Assembly: GCA_963693305.1 (NCBI GenBank)
Contig: OY855906.1
Span: 9,609,602 to 9,673,601, forward strand
Source of the DNA: Meandrina meandrites
Lineage: Eukaryota; Cnidaria; Anthozoa; Scleractinia; Meandrinidae
Direction of reading: 5' to 3'
DNA: 64,000 bases
Part shown: positions 47,301 through 59,117 of the stretch, piece after piece
How positions within the stretch are numbered: position 1 is the stretch's first letter
Layout: every line of letters starts with the position of its first letter
The notes under the pieces: model-generated
Databases searched by the model: none
What the model was told of the DNA's origin: nothing
The model's input: only the letters and a program-made list of their open reading frames with translations
Translations under genes and position numbers: made by a program

Positions 47301-50300
47301 CATTACTGCGGATAACATTAATGAGCAGCTACTAAAGCAAATATAACTGAGGTTCTAATATCATCGCTCACGCCATAATCACGGTAATGACGATTTTTAT
47401 TTTGGTCCCGCGGCGCGTTTCACGTGTCTAATTTACGAGATGCACTCAGAAAGCACGTGAAAGCGTGCTACAAGTAATGTACTGTTCGATCATCTTCAAA
47501 TAAAATGAGAGGAACGGCCGACACTGCACGGACACAGTTTTCTGGTTGAATATTTCTCGCAAAAAGCCGGCAGCTTAAAGTTTCATTGCTGAAAGAGAAG
47601 AAATGCGTCTAGCTCTTGCTTGGAAAGCTGCGCTACTTCAGTTCCATTTGACTGAAAACCGAATCAATTTAATACAGTAAAACAGAAAAGAAGTGTTAGC
47701 TCCTTTGAAAAAGTCGGCCACCAAACAAGCCCTGCCGTGTTTGATACTGGTTAAGGCGGGGGTACACCTGAAGCCCGTTTTTCCACCGCTAAACTTGGTT
47801 TAATGCGAATATCTCGTCTGCGTTTCAAGCAATCCAGAAACTCTATGCTCATTTCACAAAGCTATGATAAGCGGTGTTTTGTAAATTTTTTGGTGATTTT
47901 TGGGGATGTTTGGAAAGAGATAGTTTTTCTCAAAGGATAAGTAAAATTTGGAGAAATAAGAAATATTAAAGATTTAATGTGATTTTGAAATTAGAATTTG
48001 AAGTTAAAAATTAGTATATGGACACCCAAACAGTTCCCTGACAACCTGGGGTGCTCTTGCGTGGGGGTCAACTGTCTGTTGGTGTTTCAAAAATAATTTT
48101 CTTTCTTCTATCCCTTCCTTAAAACTCTTAAAATTTCACTCAAAATCGGGTGTACCCCCACCTTAACCTTTTGAAAGACAGCGGTGGCGGAGGAATGTCT
48201 GTTAAACTAATTCTTCACCGGGAAACTCTTTTTGACTGAGCTAATCGGCCTCTAGGTATAACTATATAAGAAGAAACCCTGTTGTTTCATCTTGACTTCT
48301 ACCGACCGCTTATATCAAGCTATCTGGCAAGACAGTTTCTTTAGAAATATACTGGAATATGAATGTTGGCATAGTGAAGGACCAATTAATTTTGAACTTG
48401 ATAACAACGGCCAACAACTTGCAGTTGAGGATGTTTCGAAATAGTTTCTTTCCCACCCATGTTGCTAATAAAAAAAACAAACACTACCAACTGATGAACG
48501 GAAGAATAAAGATAAAATAAAGTGAGAAGAAACTCTAAACACAGCGGGAAGTAATGCAACAAGTGGGTGTTACTCGCTGTGATGTGATGTCTGCTCAGTC
48601 GCCAACTCAGGTCAGACCATCCTGCTATTTCTGGCCATATAGGTATAAATTTAGCTGACAATTACAAAGAGAAGCATTTAAAGAGTCAAAGCAATACAGT
48701 TAAATCTGTTAAAGGGTACAATATTTGGCCGGGCTGGCGAAACCAAGGAAAAGGGCGGTCTTTTTAATTACTCAAGCGGATTTTGTTGCTCGCGTGCCCT
48801 CGATAAGTTCGCGTGCGAGATTGGTCAGACTTCACACCCTAGCAGCTTAGCGAGCTGTCAAATGCTATACGAATATCGTGAAGTAGTTAATTAAGATCAT
48901 CTGTGGGGAGTCAGTATTTACCCTTTTGTTCCTGTATCAATTGTTAAAGCCAATTTTGCAACCGCAATCCGGTCAATACTGAGCCATATTTACTGAGCCA
49001 TATTTTTACACCATGGAAGATGGCGCCATATCGACTCGATATTGTGGACAATTTGACGCTGCTCTCCGGATGGGAGAGTAACTTACCGTAAGCAAGACAG
49101 TTTGATACCACAGATAAGGCTATTTACCCTTATAAACTCGGCCATTAATTTGTTTCATTAAGTCTCTTCTGCTTAGCATGATGAGGAGGCGGGAACTAAG
49201 AAGTTTCCGATTACGACGAGATAACGTTCTAATCAGGCGTCAGTAGGCTGCTATTGATTGAAGTTCAACGCAGTTTTCGTCCCATTTTTCGCTGTACAAG
49301 GTTATCTCACCTTGTTTCTGTCATCGTTTCCGACTTTCATCCTTGTTCGCACCACAGGCAACCCAAGCATTTAAATTATCACACAGGGTGCACCCGTTTT
49401 CACGCTGTTTGTTTTCTCAAGGAGAACAGTTCCAGATAGCAGTGTCAGCCATTTTTAAATAAAATTAAACTTTTTTGCGTCGTCATCATGCACTAAAACG
49501 CTTTTAGTTCTGAATGACCTTGTAAAGGTTAAACGCTTTGCACAATAGCAGACTCTGCTTTTTAAGCCAAATGCCTTTTACGACAATTAAAAATGTAAAC
49601 AGCCATGCACTAATTGAATGGTCCATTATGATGATACTTCACATGCAGTCATTTTCAAGAAAGGCACTTTTAATACTGTGACATCTGCGATAAAAGAGGG
49701 CTTTTTGTTTTACCCCGATGAATCGTGAAGGAAACGGCATAACTTTAAGTGTTCATAAGTACTTCGGGTTGGTAATGGATTGAACGGCACGGTTACTGAG
49801 GTAAAACTTGTTACGCCTGGGCGCGTAATGAAAATACTGAGCCATTAATCAAAACAAAAATAGTTCAAAAAACAAACGCACAAACAGATGAACAAAAACG
49901 TCAAAGCTGGCTAGCAACCTTGAATCGTTTGGGCTCGGAAAAGCGTTGGTTACACCTTAGGTCATTTTAATTTTCTGCAGTCCGGCTGTTTTCGTTAGAG
50001 CAAAGCCGCGTGCTTTCAGTCAAACAAAGCTAAATTGGAGGTGTATATAGTGAATTTGTAAATCAATATTCAGTTCTGTACTGTAGCTAAAGCAGCGAAA
50101 GACTCGCTTCGTAAACAACAAGTTTTTTTTTTTCTGCAATCAACTGCTCAGCTGAAAAAAATAGTCGTTTTCGCTAGTGTCGAAAAATTTCGTCCATGAC
50201 TGGGTTTTAGTTTTGGCAATGACTAAGCTTTGCCTCGGGGTTGATCAAAATAGATGGTGGGCCGTTTTAAGCACTGCACTTTGAGCTTTTGAGAAAACTC

Positions 50301-50904
50301 CGCCTTTTCGTGATTAGCGCCGATATATTTTAACAATTCCTTTCAGTAAATGGATGGCTGGTCATCCCTCCAACGCTCTGCCTAACCTGACATTTTCGTG
50401 TCTTTAATTAGCACTGAGCGGAAGGACGTTTACAACAATCTTGACTGTTAAATGTTTTTGAATGCGTTTTGCGGACTTCAGATCGGGTTTTTACACGGAA
50501 CTGTACAACAAAAGCAGTTTATTATCACAGAGTTTGATAGCTGTGTTTTTAATGAAATCAATTAAGCGCCGATTTGACTTTAATAGTTAACGGATCAAGG
50601 CCTTTCCAAATGTGCCCAGTGACGCAAATTTCCAAATATAAACAGTTATTGCAAGAGCAAGGTTATTTCCTTTTTACAACCGGACCTTTAGCTTTCTGCA
50701 TCCGTTTCAACGCATCCAAATATGCATTTGGCAACAACAATTTCCTTTCCCGAGTTCCGCCTTTAATAGCAGCTCGATCGTTGCCATGGTTTCTTCGTTG
50801 CTATTGTGTTAAAGATGTTTGATTGTTTAACTAGCTCCAGGGCTGTCTGAGACTACGCGAAACGAAAGAAAAACAATAGCCTTGTTGAACTGCAAAAACA
50901 CTAC
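44400..50904. other. Non-coding 3' part of unit B
   Basis: Aligned with 27890-34000. The only large difference is the 408-bp TTAA element at 47755. No gene recognised. Confidence 0.6.
47755..48162. mobile_element. 408-bp MITE with TTAA target duplication, recent insertion in unit B
   Basis: TTAA at 47751-47754 and 48163-48166. Unit A has the empty site gatactggttaaccttttg near 31222-31240, so this copy inserted after the duplication. Same length and high similarity to 41369-41776. Confidence 0.92.
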
Positions 50905-51103
50905 TAAGGGTGGGCCCTTCGGGTTTTAACTTTTTAGTGGGAAGGGAGGGCTCCCTGTGTCCCTGTCCTAGTCTAGTGTTGAGTAAGATTGGGATCATGT
51001 TTGGATCGTAGTCCTCTAACACAAACTGTGTACCCCGCCAATTCTCGGAGATTGAACTGCAACAGCGAATGAAAACTTATAGCAATTTCTCTTCTCATTT
51101 CAG

Positions 51104-51316
51104 CGTACAACCCGAAGAGCAGCGAATACGTTCGCAAGCGAATACAAACAGAAATTGATGAGATTCGAGGAAGAGTGCGAACTGATTGGCTACCTCGGTA
51201 AAGAGATGACCAATCGCTATCGAGAACCAGAGGAACTTCCAATTGACTTTGATCAGAAGCTGTCAACCTTTCTGGCACTCAAGGACATCGAACCCACAAC
51301 CACGTGGTGTGCGTGA
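51104..51316 (+). pseudogene. Orphan copy of the last AK9 exon, unit C, frameshifted
   Basis: 213 nt rather than 212. One extra base in cgcaagcgaatac (cgcaagaaatac in A) shifts the frame after about 9 codons. Acceptor and 3' sequence are otherwise kept. It is non-functional as AK9 coding sequence. Confidence 0.9.
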
Positions 51317-51603
51317 TATGTCAGGGTCACGGCGTGACCGTTTTGCGTGACAAAAGTCGAGTTAGAGAACAGAGTATTTATTTTTAAGAAAGACTGAAAG
51401 CTTTTAATGTTATAACCTGTGCTACATGCCTAGTTCAATTAATGTTGTATCATAGCTATGTAAATATATTGTCTGCAACAAATGGCGATTGTAAATAAAT
51501 TTGTTTCACTTCAGCATGGTAATATCTTATTTGTGATTTGTTTATATTCAATAGTCGTTGCCTTGAAAAAATATTGCTCGCGGTCAACAACATCCACGCA
51601 GAA

Positions 51604-51923
51604 CAATACTACGCTTTATCAGCAAGTATGCAACGAGGGACGTTTTGCGCCCAAGTTTTTCCGTTAAAACTCTGCTGTTGTCAGGGGTGACAGAGCTAGT
51701 TTCCATTGGAAACATGTCGTGCTATTGACGTCATCAGTCCCGTGCGAGCGAAAGGCGAATCAGAAGTACGGAGATTTTGCGCGTACAAAAGACTGATGGC
51801 GTCAACAGCACGAGATGTTTCCAATGGAAACTAGCTATGTTGCCCCTGACAACAGCAGAGTTTTAACGGTAATACTTGGGCGCGAAACTTCCCTCGTTGC
51901 ATACTCATCTGATAGGTGTAGTA
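51604..51923. mobile_element. Foldback element, unit C copy
   Basis: Full-length version, as in unit A, with both outer and inner arms (gtatgcaacgaggg, ctagtttccattggaaac). Confidence 0.8.
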
Positions 51924-52142
51924 TAACGTCACCAGGGCATTTCTGTTGTTCAGTCTTACATTTTCTCGCTTTTCAGGCTTGAGAATTGAGAAAACTGACT
52001 TACAAAATCACCCAGCTGTATTTCACAGCCTTCTACTGAGAAAAGAAATCAACTGAAAATATACGAAACTACAGGTAAAATGTTTTGAAAACATATTAAT
52101 GACTTTTCCGAGATTACACTAGAAACGTTCAGCGTTAATTAG

Positions 52143-52208
52143 GTGCTAAGGAATGTTTCTTGGAGGACTTGAAGAGCACAAACTGGGAATTTAAAATTCC
52201 TGGCAAGT
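52143..52208 (-). pseudogene. WD40-region remnant downstream of receptor C
   Basis: Counterpart of 11998-12067 and 35131-35188. Confidence 0.5.
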
Positions 52209-52324
52209 ATCCGAATTGTTTATGATCCTTACAACATGTTACAAGGCCCCCAGCGAAATTTGATAGTCCTTTTGCCATCATATGACGGAACGGTCTTGTG
52301 TCCTCTCAAGTCATTGGCTGCTTT

Positions 52325-55300
52325 TTAATCGAAGTCGGGTCTGTGAACGTTAACAATCACAATTTTGTCCTCAAGAGCCACACAAACCTGCGCATCTACC
52401 GATGAAGTTACGATTCCACGGATTTTACTCTCGAAATTCATAAACCCAAGTAGCTGTCGACTGAAAGCATCCCAGACCCTTAAAGTTCCTGATTCACTTA
52501 ACGATGCAACCACATTCCCAAGATCTTCAGCTAAATAACCACAGCCTCTTACCAGATCATCTCCACAGCTCAGAATTCTTTTAAGTTCAAGAAGGCATCC
52601 TTCCCAAATTTGTACCGTTCCATCAATGTGCCCTGTTGCTATGGAACTACCGTCGGGTGAAAATTTGCAGCATTTTACCATCTGTTCTTTAGGAACTTTC
52701 TGTGTGATTTTGCGTGGTTTGAAAGTGTCGTGTAACGTGAGGCGTCCGTGACGATCGCAGCAGAGAAGACGATAATGCGAAACATTTCCACTGTTATCTT
52801 TTGCCTTCAAAGAAAAGATGTCGCAGCATTCAATTAACGACCTATGTATGTTCCTGATCTCCTTGAGAGTTAATTCGTTGAGATTACACATCTGAATGAC
52901 TCCTGTTTTGGACAGAAACAAAACCAGATCGTCATCGATAAATCCGAAGAAACATTGCGGTGTAATCGGATGTTCTAGAGACTTTACGTTTTGCTGAAGG
53001 TTGCAGTCCCACAGTTCAAGGCGATCTTTTGTTTGAATCAAAATTGCTTTTCCGTTAGGAGACAGGGCAAAAGAGTTCGCATCGACAATAGACGTGTTGC
53101 CATGGAGGAATCGTCCGCTTGAAGCTTCATATATACTTAATCCCACCTTGGACAAAACGTACACATGACGGCCGTCGGCTGAAAAGGAAACGGCCTGCAC
53201 TCCACGATCTGTCATCACTGTGGAAGTTGTGTTCTCCAGAGTGCGACACATGTAGAGAGTGTCCAAGTGTCGTAGGAGCACTCTCTCCGAGTCCACTTCT
53301 TTAGCATAGTTCCACTTAGTCGCATTGGAAATCGGAACAATGCGAACAGAGAATGGTAGACTCGGACAGCTCATGTGATGGGAATCGCCGCACACGTATA
53401 AACAGGCTCCGTGGCTAGATACACCAAGACTTTTATGTGTCGAGCCTAGGTTTACGACTGTTGTCCACGAGGTGTCAAACGCGTCTTTGACTAGTTCACA
53501 GATTGTCAAGGATTGTTTCTTGGAGGAGTTGACGAGAACAAACTGTGAATTTCCTTCCAGACCGGCAAGGCAATTGACGGTCAAGGGAAGTTTGTCATTA
53601 AACGTATTATGCTGGCATTTGCAACTGGAGGCATTGGTGTCCCAAACAGAGACTCCGTGGTCAAAGCTCCCCGAAACGACGAATTGACCACACACAGAAA
53701 TTGTACAGCACGTGATGCTTTCATTAGGTTGTTCCAAACGGGCCAACAGCTCCCCCTTGTCAAGGTCCCATATCATCAGGTCGGCTGTCAAATGCGTTTG
53801 CCTAGTCACCATCTTTCTCCTGTCTAGCGAAATACAGGAATCAATGAAAGTGTGTTTATTATCTGGGAACAGTTCCTTGGGTTCTCCACCAATTGTTACG
53901 GCTTCGTCAAATCGACCGTGGACAACTGCGTCGTGCTGTGGGACAAAGACACAGTAGTTGCAACGTTCCTCCTCTGTTGCCCAAACCTCGACCTTATCGC
54001 GAGGGCAACACCACAGTTCCCTTCCAGTTTGCAAGGAAAACATCTGAATTAACCCGCCTGTACAGCCACAGACAAGAAGTGAGTGCTCGGTACTCTTTAA
54101 AACGTCACAACAGTTCACGTTGGTTTTACAGCGAAATTTGGTGATGACTGGATCTTTGGACTGAGCCCTGTTAACCACTTCTAGCCGGAGGGGAAGTTGA
54201 TATTTGGGTTTCTGCATCATATGACAAGCTTCAAGACTCATTGCATCTGATTCAGCTTCATTTACTAAAAGCTGAAAAATCATTTTGGGGTTGTCCATCA
54301 ACACGTACGAATGTCGTCTCAGGCAGGTTATGCAATCATCCAGTTCCATCGAGTCTACCTTTGGCAGCTTCAAAACAGGTCTGACGCTTTGAAGTTCTTC
54401 AATTACCGAGAAGACATCGCAAGCTTTGCTCTGTAGTTTAGCATGTAGCAGTTCCAGGCTGCAAGAGTAGTGAAAGAGATTGCCCTTTTGGCTTTCATCA
54501 AGTTGTGCAAAGGCAATCAAATGATACGTTCCATGCTGAAGAGCGTATTTCTCCTCTGGTGTGTACTTTGCAAGGACATCTTTACGGGCCTCGATCGACT
54601 TGCTTGTCTTTTCGCATTCTTTTGACAAAACGACATTGCCTCGTCTTAGCTCAACGGTAAATCTGTGGTGACCGTACAATTCCGGGGAAGACAACCAGTC
54701 AATGATGGACTTGTGAAATACGTCAATACACTCCTCGCGAATGGGAAGTAAACTTGAGATAGATCTAGAGATCGTTTGGAGTTGGTGAGAACTGCCTTCA
54801 GTTTTACTGTTTAAGCCAAGGATTCTGGATGCCATCGTCACGGGCAAAGGAGAACGCGCTGCAGCAAGTGAAGACAGAAAATCTTTGAAAGGTGCTTCCT
54901 CAACTCCAAGGTCCACCTGCAAGCGATCAAAGTACCGCTCGTAGACAGAAGCAATTCCACGAGGAAAAATTTCATTTATAACTGCAGACGTTAAAGTGCT
55001 TCTATTTTCTTCTACAAAATGGATAAAATAGTAGGCATACAACATGAGTCCTTCAGCTTGGCTAACAAAGCGATGAACATGCTCTTCAAAGACACTAGAG
55101 GGCAAACTGTCTTTGAAAAACAGCTCAATGTCTCTCTCGTTGTTCTCATCCAAGGCGTCAAGAACAAATGGTCTTAAATGAGCAAGTTTGTCGACAATTG
55201 CTTTTTCTGGGCGACCAGTCACAAGAAATTTGATCCAAGATGGAAGTTTGTGGAACTGTGCCACAATCACCTCCACGAGCGCGTTTCTACCATCGTACTC

Positions 55301-56311
55301 GCATTCATCTAAAGCGTCGACCACCAAAAGTATGTTTTTCCCTGGATCAGCCATCATGTTCGTGGGTTCTTGAAGAAGATGGTTAAACAGTTCTTCTATG
55401 CCCATGTTGGTTAGCGTTGATGTGTCCATTGAGGTCAGCTGACCCGTTAGAATGTCCTTGAAGCCTGGTAGAGTGTCACACAGGTGTCTAGCCAGTGACT
55501 GCAGCATCAACTCTGGTTTCCTCCGCCTCTGATTATTGTGTTGGCAAAAGTGTAATCCACCAAGAACTTCGCGTTCTTTCATTTTCTTACACACCTGTGC
55601 AGCGATAACCGATTTGCCCATACCAGCATTTCCTGTAATGATGAAGACACGTGAATCGGAACTACGATCTAGAAACCAATCGTCCAAGCGACCGAAAACC
55701 CAATCGCGAGTTCCAGGATGATGCTTGGACGCATGATAATTTACTTCGCCGGAGAAATCGAACTTTGCGAGTCTCGCTATACAATTGCTGGAGAACAGTG
55801 GTGTTGCTTTTAGATTTTCAACCCGAGACGAGTCTTCGCCAAGTGTTTTTATCGCTTCAGAAATCTCTTTCCATGACGACTCAAATGAAGACTCATCAAC
55901 CTCGACCATCAAGGCGTGACCGCACCTGTTACGGTACCAATGAATCATTTCCACCGCGCCTTCGACTGAGCGATCTGTAGGAGCAGGTTTGGCACCCCAG
56001 CCAGTGGCAGGGGCGAGTAATCCACAAACACTTCGAAGCAAGACATAAAGAAGAGAAATATCGAAATGTTTGGACGCTGGAGTACCCGGCGCCGGAGGGT
56101 AAAGTTTGTCCCATTGAGACTTGCTAATAATTTTCCTTTGATAAAGTTTTTTTATGTCGGGTTCCTTATTTGTAAGAAATTGCTGCAGCCTCGGCGGGGG
56201 AACAAGACCATCGAATACGCGTCTTAGCCCTTCTGTTCCTCCATTGATAAGAAGAATGTTAAGTTTGACACCATGGAGCGTATCGTCAGTTATTTCCAAA
56301 CAATGTGCCAT
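52325..56311 (-). CDS. HEPN-NACHT-WD40 STAND receptor, copy C
   Basis: Full-length, intronless, 1328 residues with all catalytic motifs of copies A and B (R127-x4-H132, GNAGMGKS, LLVVDALDE, FLVTGRPE). The protein is almost copy B, with about 15 differences by eye, including VWDT where B has VWGT and GGLIQMFSLQ where B has GGFIQMFSLE. A few silent sites in the HEPN-coding part match copy A instead (for example ATC at about 55850 where B has ATT), so the 5' end of the gene is mosaic. Its upstream region is of the A type from about 56374 onward, so copies B and C carry nearly the same protein behind different upstream sequences. Confidence 0.92.
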   Translation of the reverse strand: MAHCLEITDDTLHGVKLNILLINGGTEGLRRVFDGLVPPPRLQQFLTNKEPDIKKLYQRKIISKSQWDKLYPPAPGTPASKHFDISLLYVLLRSVCGLLAPATGWGAKPAPTDRSVEGAVEMIHWYRNRCGHALMVEVDESSFESSWKEISEAIKTLGEDSSRVENLKATPLFSSNCIARLAKFDFSGEVNYHASKHHPGTRDWVFGRLDDWFLDRSSDSRVFIITGNAGMGKSVIAAQVCKKMKEREVLGGLHFCQHNNQRRRKPELMLQSLARHLCDTLPGFKDILTGQLTSMDTSTLTNMGIEELFNHLLQEPTNMMADPGKNILLVVDALDECEYDGRNALVEVIVAQFHKLPSWIKFLVTGRPEKAIVDKLAHLRPFVLDALDENNERDIELFFKDSLPSSVFEEHVHRFVSQAEGLMLYAYYFIHFVEENRSTLTSAVINEIFPRGIASVYERYFDRLQVDLGVEEAPFKDFLSSLAAARSPLPVTMASRILGLNSKTEGSSHQLQTISRSISSLLPIREECIDVFHKSIIDWLSSPELYGHHRFTVELRRGNVVLSKECEKTSKSIEARKDVLAKYTPEEKYALQHGTYHLIAFAQLDESQKGNLFHYSCSLELLHAKLQSKACDVFSVIEELQSVRPVLKLPKVDSMELDDCITCLRRHSYVLMDNPKMIFQLLVNEAESDAMSLEACHMMQKPKYQLPLRLEVVNRAQSKDPVITKFRCKTNVNCCDVLKSTEHSLLVCGCTGGLIQMFSLQTGRELWCCPRDKVEVWATEEERCNYCVFVPQHDAVVHGRFDEAVTIGGEPKELFPDNKHTFIDSCISLDRRKMVTRQTHLTADLMIWDLDKGELLARLEQPNESITCCTISVCGQFVVSGSFDHGVSVWDTNASSCKCQHNTFNDKLPLTVNCLAGLEGNSQFVLVNSSKKQSLTICELVKDAFDTSWTTVVNLGSTHKSLGVSSHGACLYVCGDSHHMSCPSLPFSVRIVPISNATKWNYAKEVDSERVLLRHLDTLYMCRTLENTTSTVMTDRGVQAVSFSADGRHVYVLSKVGLSIYEASSGRFLHGNTSIVDANSFALSPNGKAILIQTKDRLELWDCNLQQNVKSLEHPITPQCFFGFIDDDLVLFLSKTGVIQMCNLNELTLKEIRNIHRSLIECCDIFSLKAKDNSGNVSHYRLLCCDRHGRLTLHDTFKPRKITQKVPKEQMVKCCKFSPDGSSIATGHIDGTVQIWEGCLLELKRILSCGDDLVRGCGYLAEDLGNVVASLSESGTLRVWDAFSRQLLGFMNFESKIRGIVTSSVDAQVCVALEDKIVIVNVHRPDFD

Positions 56312-58040
56312 CGTCAGCCACTTCCTGTTTTGACCATTAACAACAAGAATGTGATTTATTTTGGCATTTCCTTAGGTGCGCAAGCACAAAAACAGCTGGG
56401 AAAACAAGCTGCCGCCCTCTTTCCACAAATTAATTCATACATGATAAGTCTGGCTTAATATAATGTAAATCCAGTTTATTGTTTTCAATATACGCGGCCG
56501 TGCTTGGCACAAGAAGCTCGAGCGAGCCTCATGCGCCGTTTCACCAGGGCTTTATTGAATGTACACTGGTGAATTGTGCTTGTGAAAAATAAAGTAAATG
56601 GACGAATAATAAAACAAAGAAAATTAACCAAAAGCAACTGGGGATGGGCATTCATTCGCCTTTTTTGGTCCTACCCGAGTCATTTAACCGACATGTTCAA
56701 AGTTGGCCTTGAGGTGTTGGGCACTGCTGGAATTCAGAGGAGTAATATAACGTTTTGAAAGAAAGGACCAACAGTAAGAAATTTACAAGCTATTAATGCA
56801 CTCCACTTTGCCTTATTAGCACCTAGGTAAGCTTGTTTACGGTAAGCGTTCAATAACAGTAGTGGACAAGTCAGACAAGTACTGGTTCCTAACATTGAGA
56901 ACTAGGGATCTCTTCAAAATCGTCTAGCACTTTTTAATGAAGATAACATAGTTTGGATTGGAAACAGCATTCCCAATTCCCAAATACTGTTTTGGTGAGA
57001 ACTTTTTTGTGTATAATGTTAAAAAACGCAGAAATCCGCAAAAAAATATGCAACAAAGTAATAACAACAGAAGTCACGCTACCTGTGTCACGTGATGCTT
57101 TGAGAAAACATAAAATATGATACTGAACCTTCAAACAAAACGCTTATACACACACATCTTGAAAGTCCCGTCATCTTCCCGTATATCGAAGTTCGCAGAA
57201 ATTTAGGAGCCAAATGGCAACATGTTCCGTTCTGAGAAGCATTGCGTAAATTGCATTTCTGAGAATCACTTCCGGTTTAAAATTGTCGATCTGTCGGCCG
57301 AATAAACATGCGATTTATTATAAGAAAAAAAAAGATAAACTTGTAGCGGGCTATATGCGAATTAAATAATCTGTTATTTTACAGGCACTTTTATTTATGG
57401 TGACTATCCTCATTTGAAACTTCTATGTTCTTGTAACTATGCAGATTATTGCACAATCTACTAATTGTGTGAATGAACCTTGTACCAACTGAACTGGGAC
57501 ATGCACGCTTATTTTCAAGCAAAACTGAATTGGCCAATTAAAATCTGATCTTTCTGGGATATTTACCTGAAGTAAACAGTTTAATGGTTTTTGCCTGAAG
57601 GCAGTCAGAGTCAGTCAGCTTCTACCCAAAACATAAACCGCCATGATACACTAATGACAGTGTCGAGACATGATTCGGTATCGACACCACAAAGCTTGCT
57701 AGAGCAAGACGCTGACTCAAATGTGGAGCTACAAACGGGCATTAATGTAGTTTACACGGCGAGAATAACTCGGGGAATAACCCTGAAATGTCCTTAAAAA
57801 TTCCTTTTCACCCGATGGAAGTGAATGGATATGCAAGCTAGATTACGGTAAACAGACAAATCAATTTTTTACCTGGATTTTCGGTATCAAATTCTTCAGA
57901 AATGACTAGGCCTAGGAATCGCGTACATTCTCTAGATTTCAAGCATCCCTGCTAGAATTAAAGAACAGCAATAGTTGATTAGATCCCCCGGGCGAGGGCG
58001 AGCACACAACTCTGAGTTGCGTGACGTGGACAGTTGGGCT

Positions 58041-58254
58041 GGTCGTGACTGGAATGTTGAGAATGTATACTCCAAAATCAGAAATCCGCTGGGAGATTGG
58101 ATCCTATTTCTACATATCGTGTTACCCTCACCAAGAAATGAAAGCTAACCGAAAGCAAACCACAGTGGAACTAACCGCAAGCAAACAAAACTGCTTGGTT
58201 TCCGGTCTCCCAGCGGATTTCTGATTTTGAAGTATCCATTCTAGTCACTACCCA
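58041..58254. mobile_element. 214-bp MITE with 8-bp flanking repeats, unit C
   Basis: Same insertion as 17913-18126, with the same gttgggct and gttaggct flanks. Confidence 0.8.
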
Positions 58255-58590
58255 GTTAGGCTCCTAACGCCGCCACGGAGACATCCTCCTCCCCATGGTC
58301 TTTTCGGCGAGAAACGCTTGCGAAGTAGCTCCTATCTGCGTTTTAGGACGAAATTCGCGCGCGGGAAAATGACGTGAAACCAGTACAGGATCCGGGAGCC
58401 CTGCTTGTGATCCTGTCCACGTGCACTTCACTTTACGTCAATAAAGCTGGCGAAACATCAAAACTAAAAAGTTTAAAAAAGAAGCAAATCGTCGGCCTTA
58501 ATTTTAGTCACCCATTTTTATACCATCTGCAAAATATTTGTTTGAACTTCCTCGTAAATGTACTGTTATCTGTCAGTGGTCTGTCTTGTC

Positions 58591-58989
58591 GAGGGGGTAC
58601 ACCTGAAGCCTGTTTTTCCACCGCTAAACTTGGCTTAATACGAATATCTCGTCCGCGTTTCAAGTAATCCAGAAACTCTATGCTCATTTCGCAAAGCTAT
58701 GTTTAGCGGTGTTTGGAAATTTTTTGGTGATTTTTGGTGATGTTTGAGAAGAGATAGTTTTTCTCAGAGGATTAGTAAAATTTGGAGAAATAAGAAATAT
58801 TAAAGATTTACTGTGATTTTAAAATTAGAATTTGAAGTTAAAAATTAGTATATGGACACCCAAACAGTCCCCTGACAACCTGGGGTGCTCTTGCGTGGGG
58901 GTCAACTGGTGTTTCAAAAATAATTTTCTTTCTTCTATCCCTTCCTTAAACCTCTTAAAATTTCACTCAAAATCGGGTGTACCCCCACC
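58591..58989. mobile_element. TTAA-type MITE, unit C copy (ends worn)
   Basis: Same worn ends as the unit A copy at 18463-18861, not the intact TTAA form of unit B. Confidence 0.8.
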
Positions 58990-59117
58990 CTGAAACTACT
59001 CCAGCTGCCTAATAAAACCTCTTCGCTAAAGACGCCAATAGCAAGTGCATAAAAAGAACAAAAAGGATAACGTGAGGTAAAATAGATTTGGAATGTCCAA
59101 GAGACAACAATAAAAAT

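Larger units (their letters stand above)
34001..50904. repeat. Segmental duplication unit B (16.9 kb)
   Basis: Starts with the same taagggtgggcccttcggg as unit A. Compared with A it lacks the ~6-kb block, the 214-bp MITE and the ~0.9-kb segment. It has gained a 491-bp element (42161-42651) and a second TTAA MITE (47755-48162). Confidence 0.95.
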
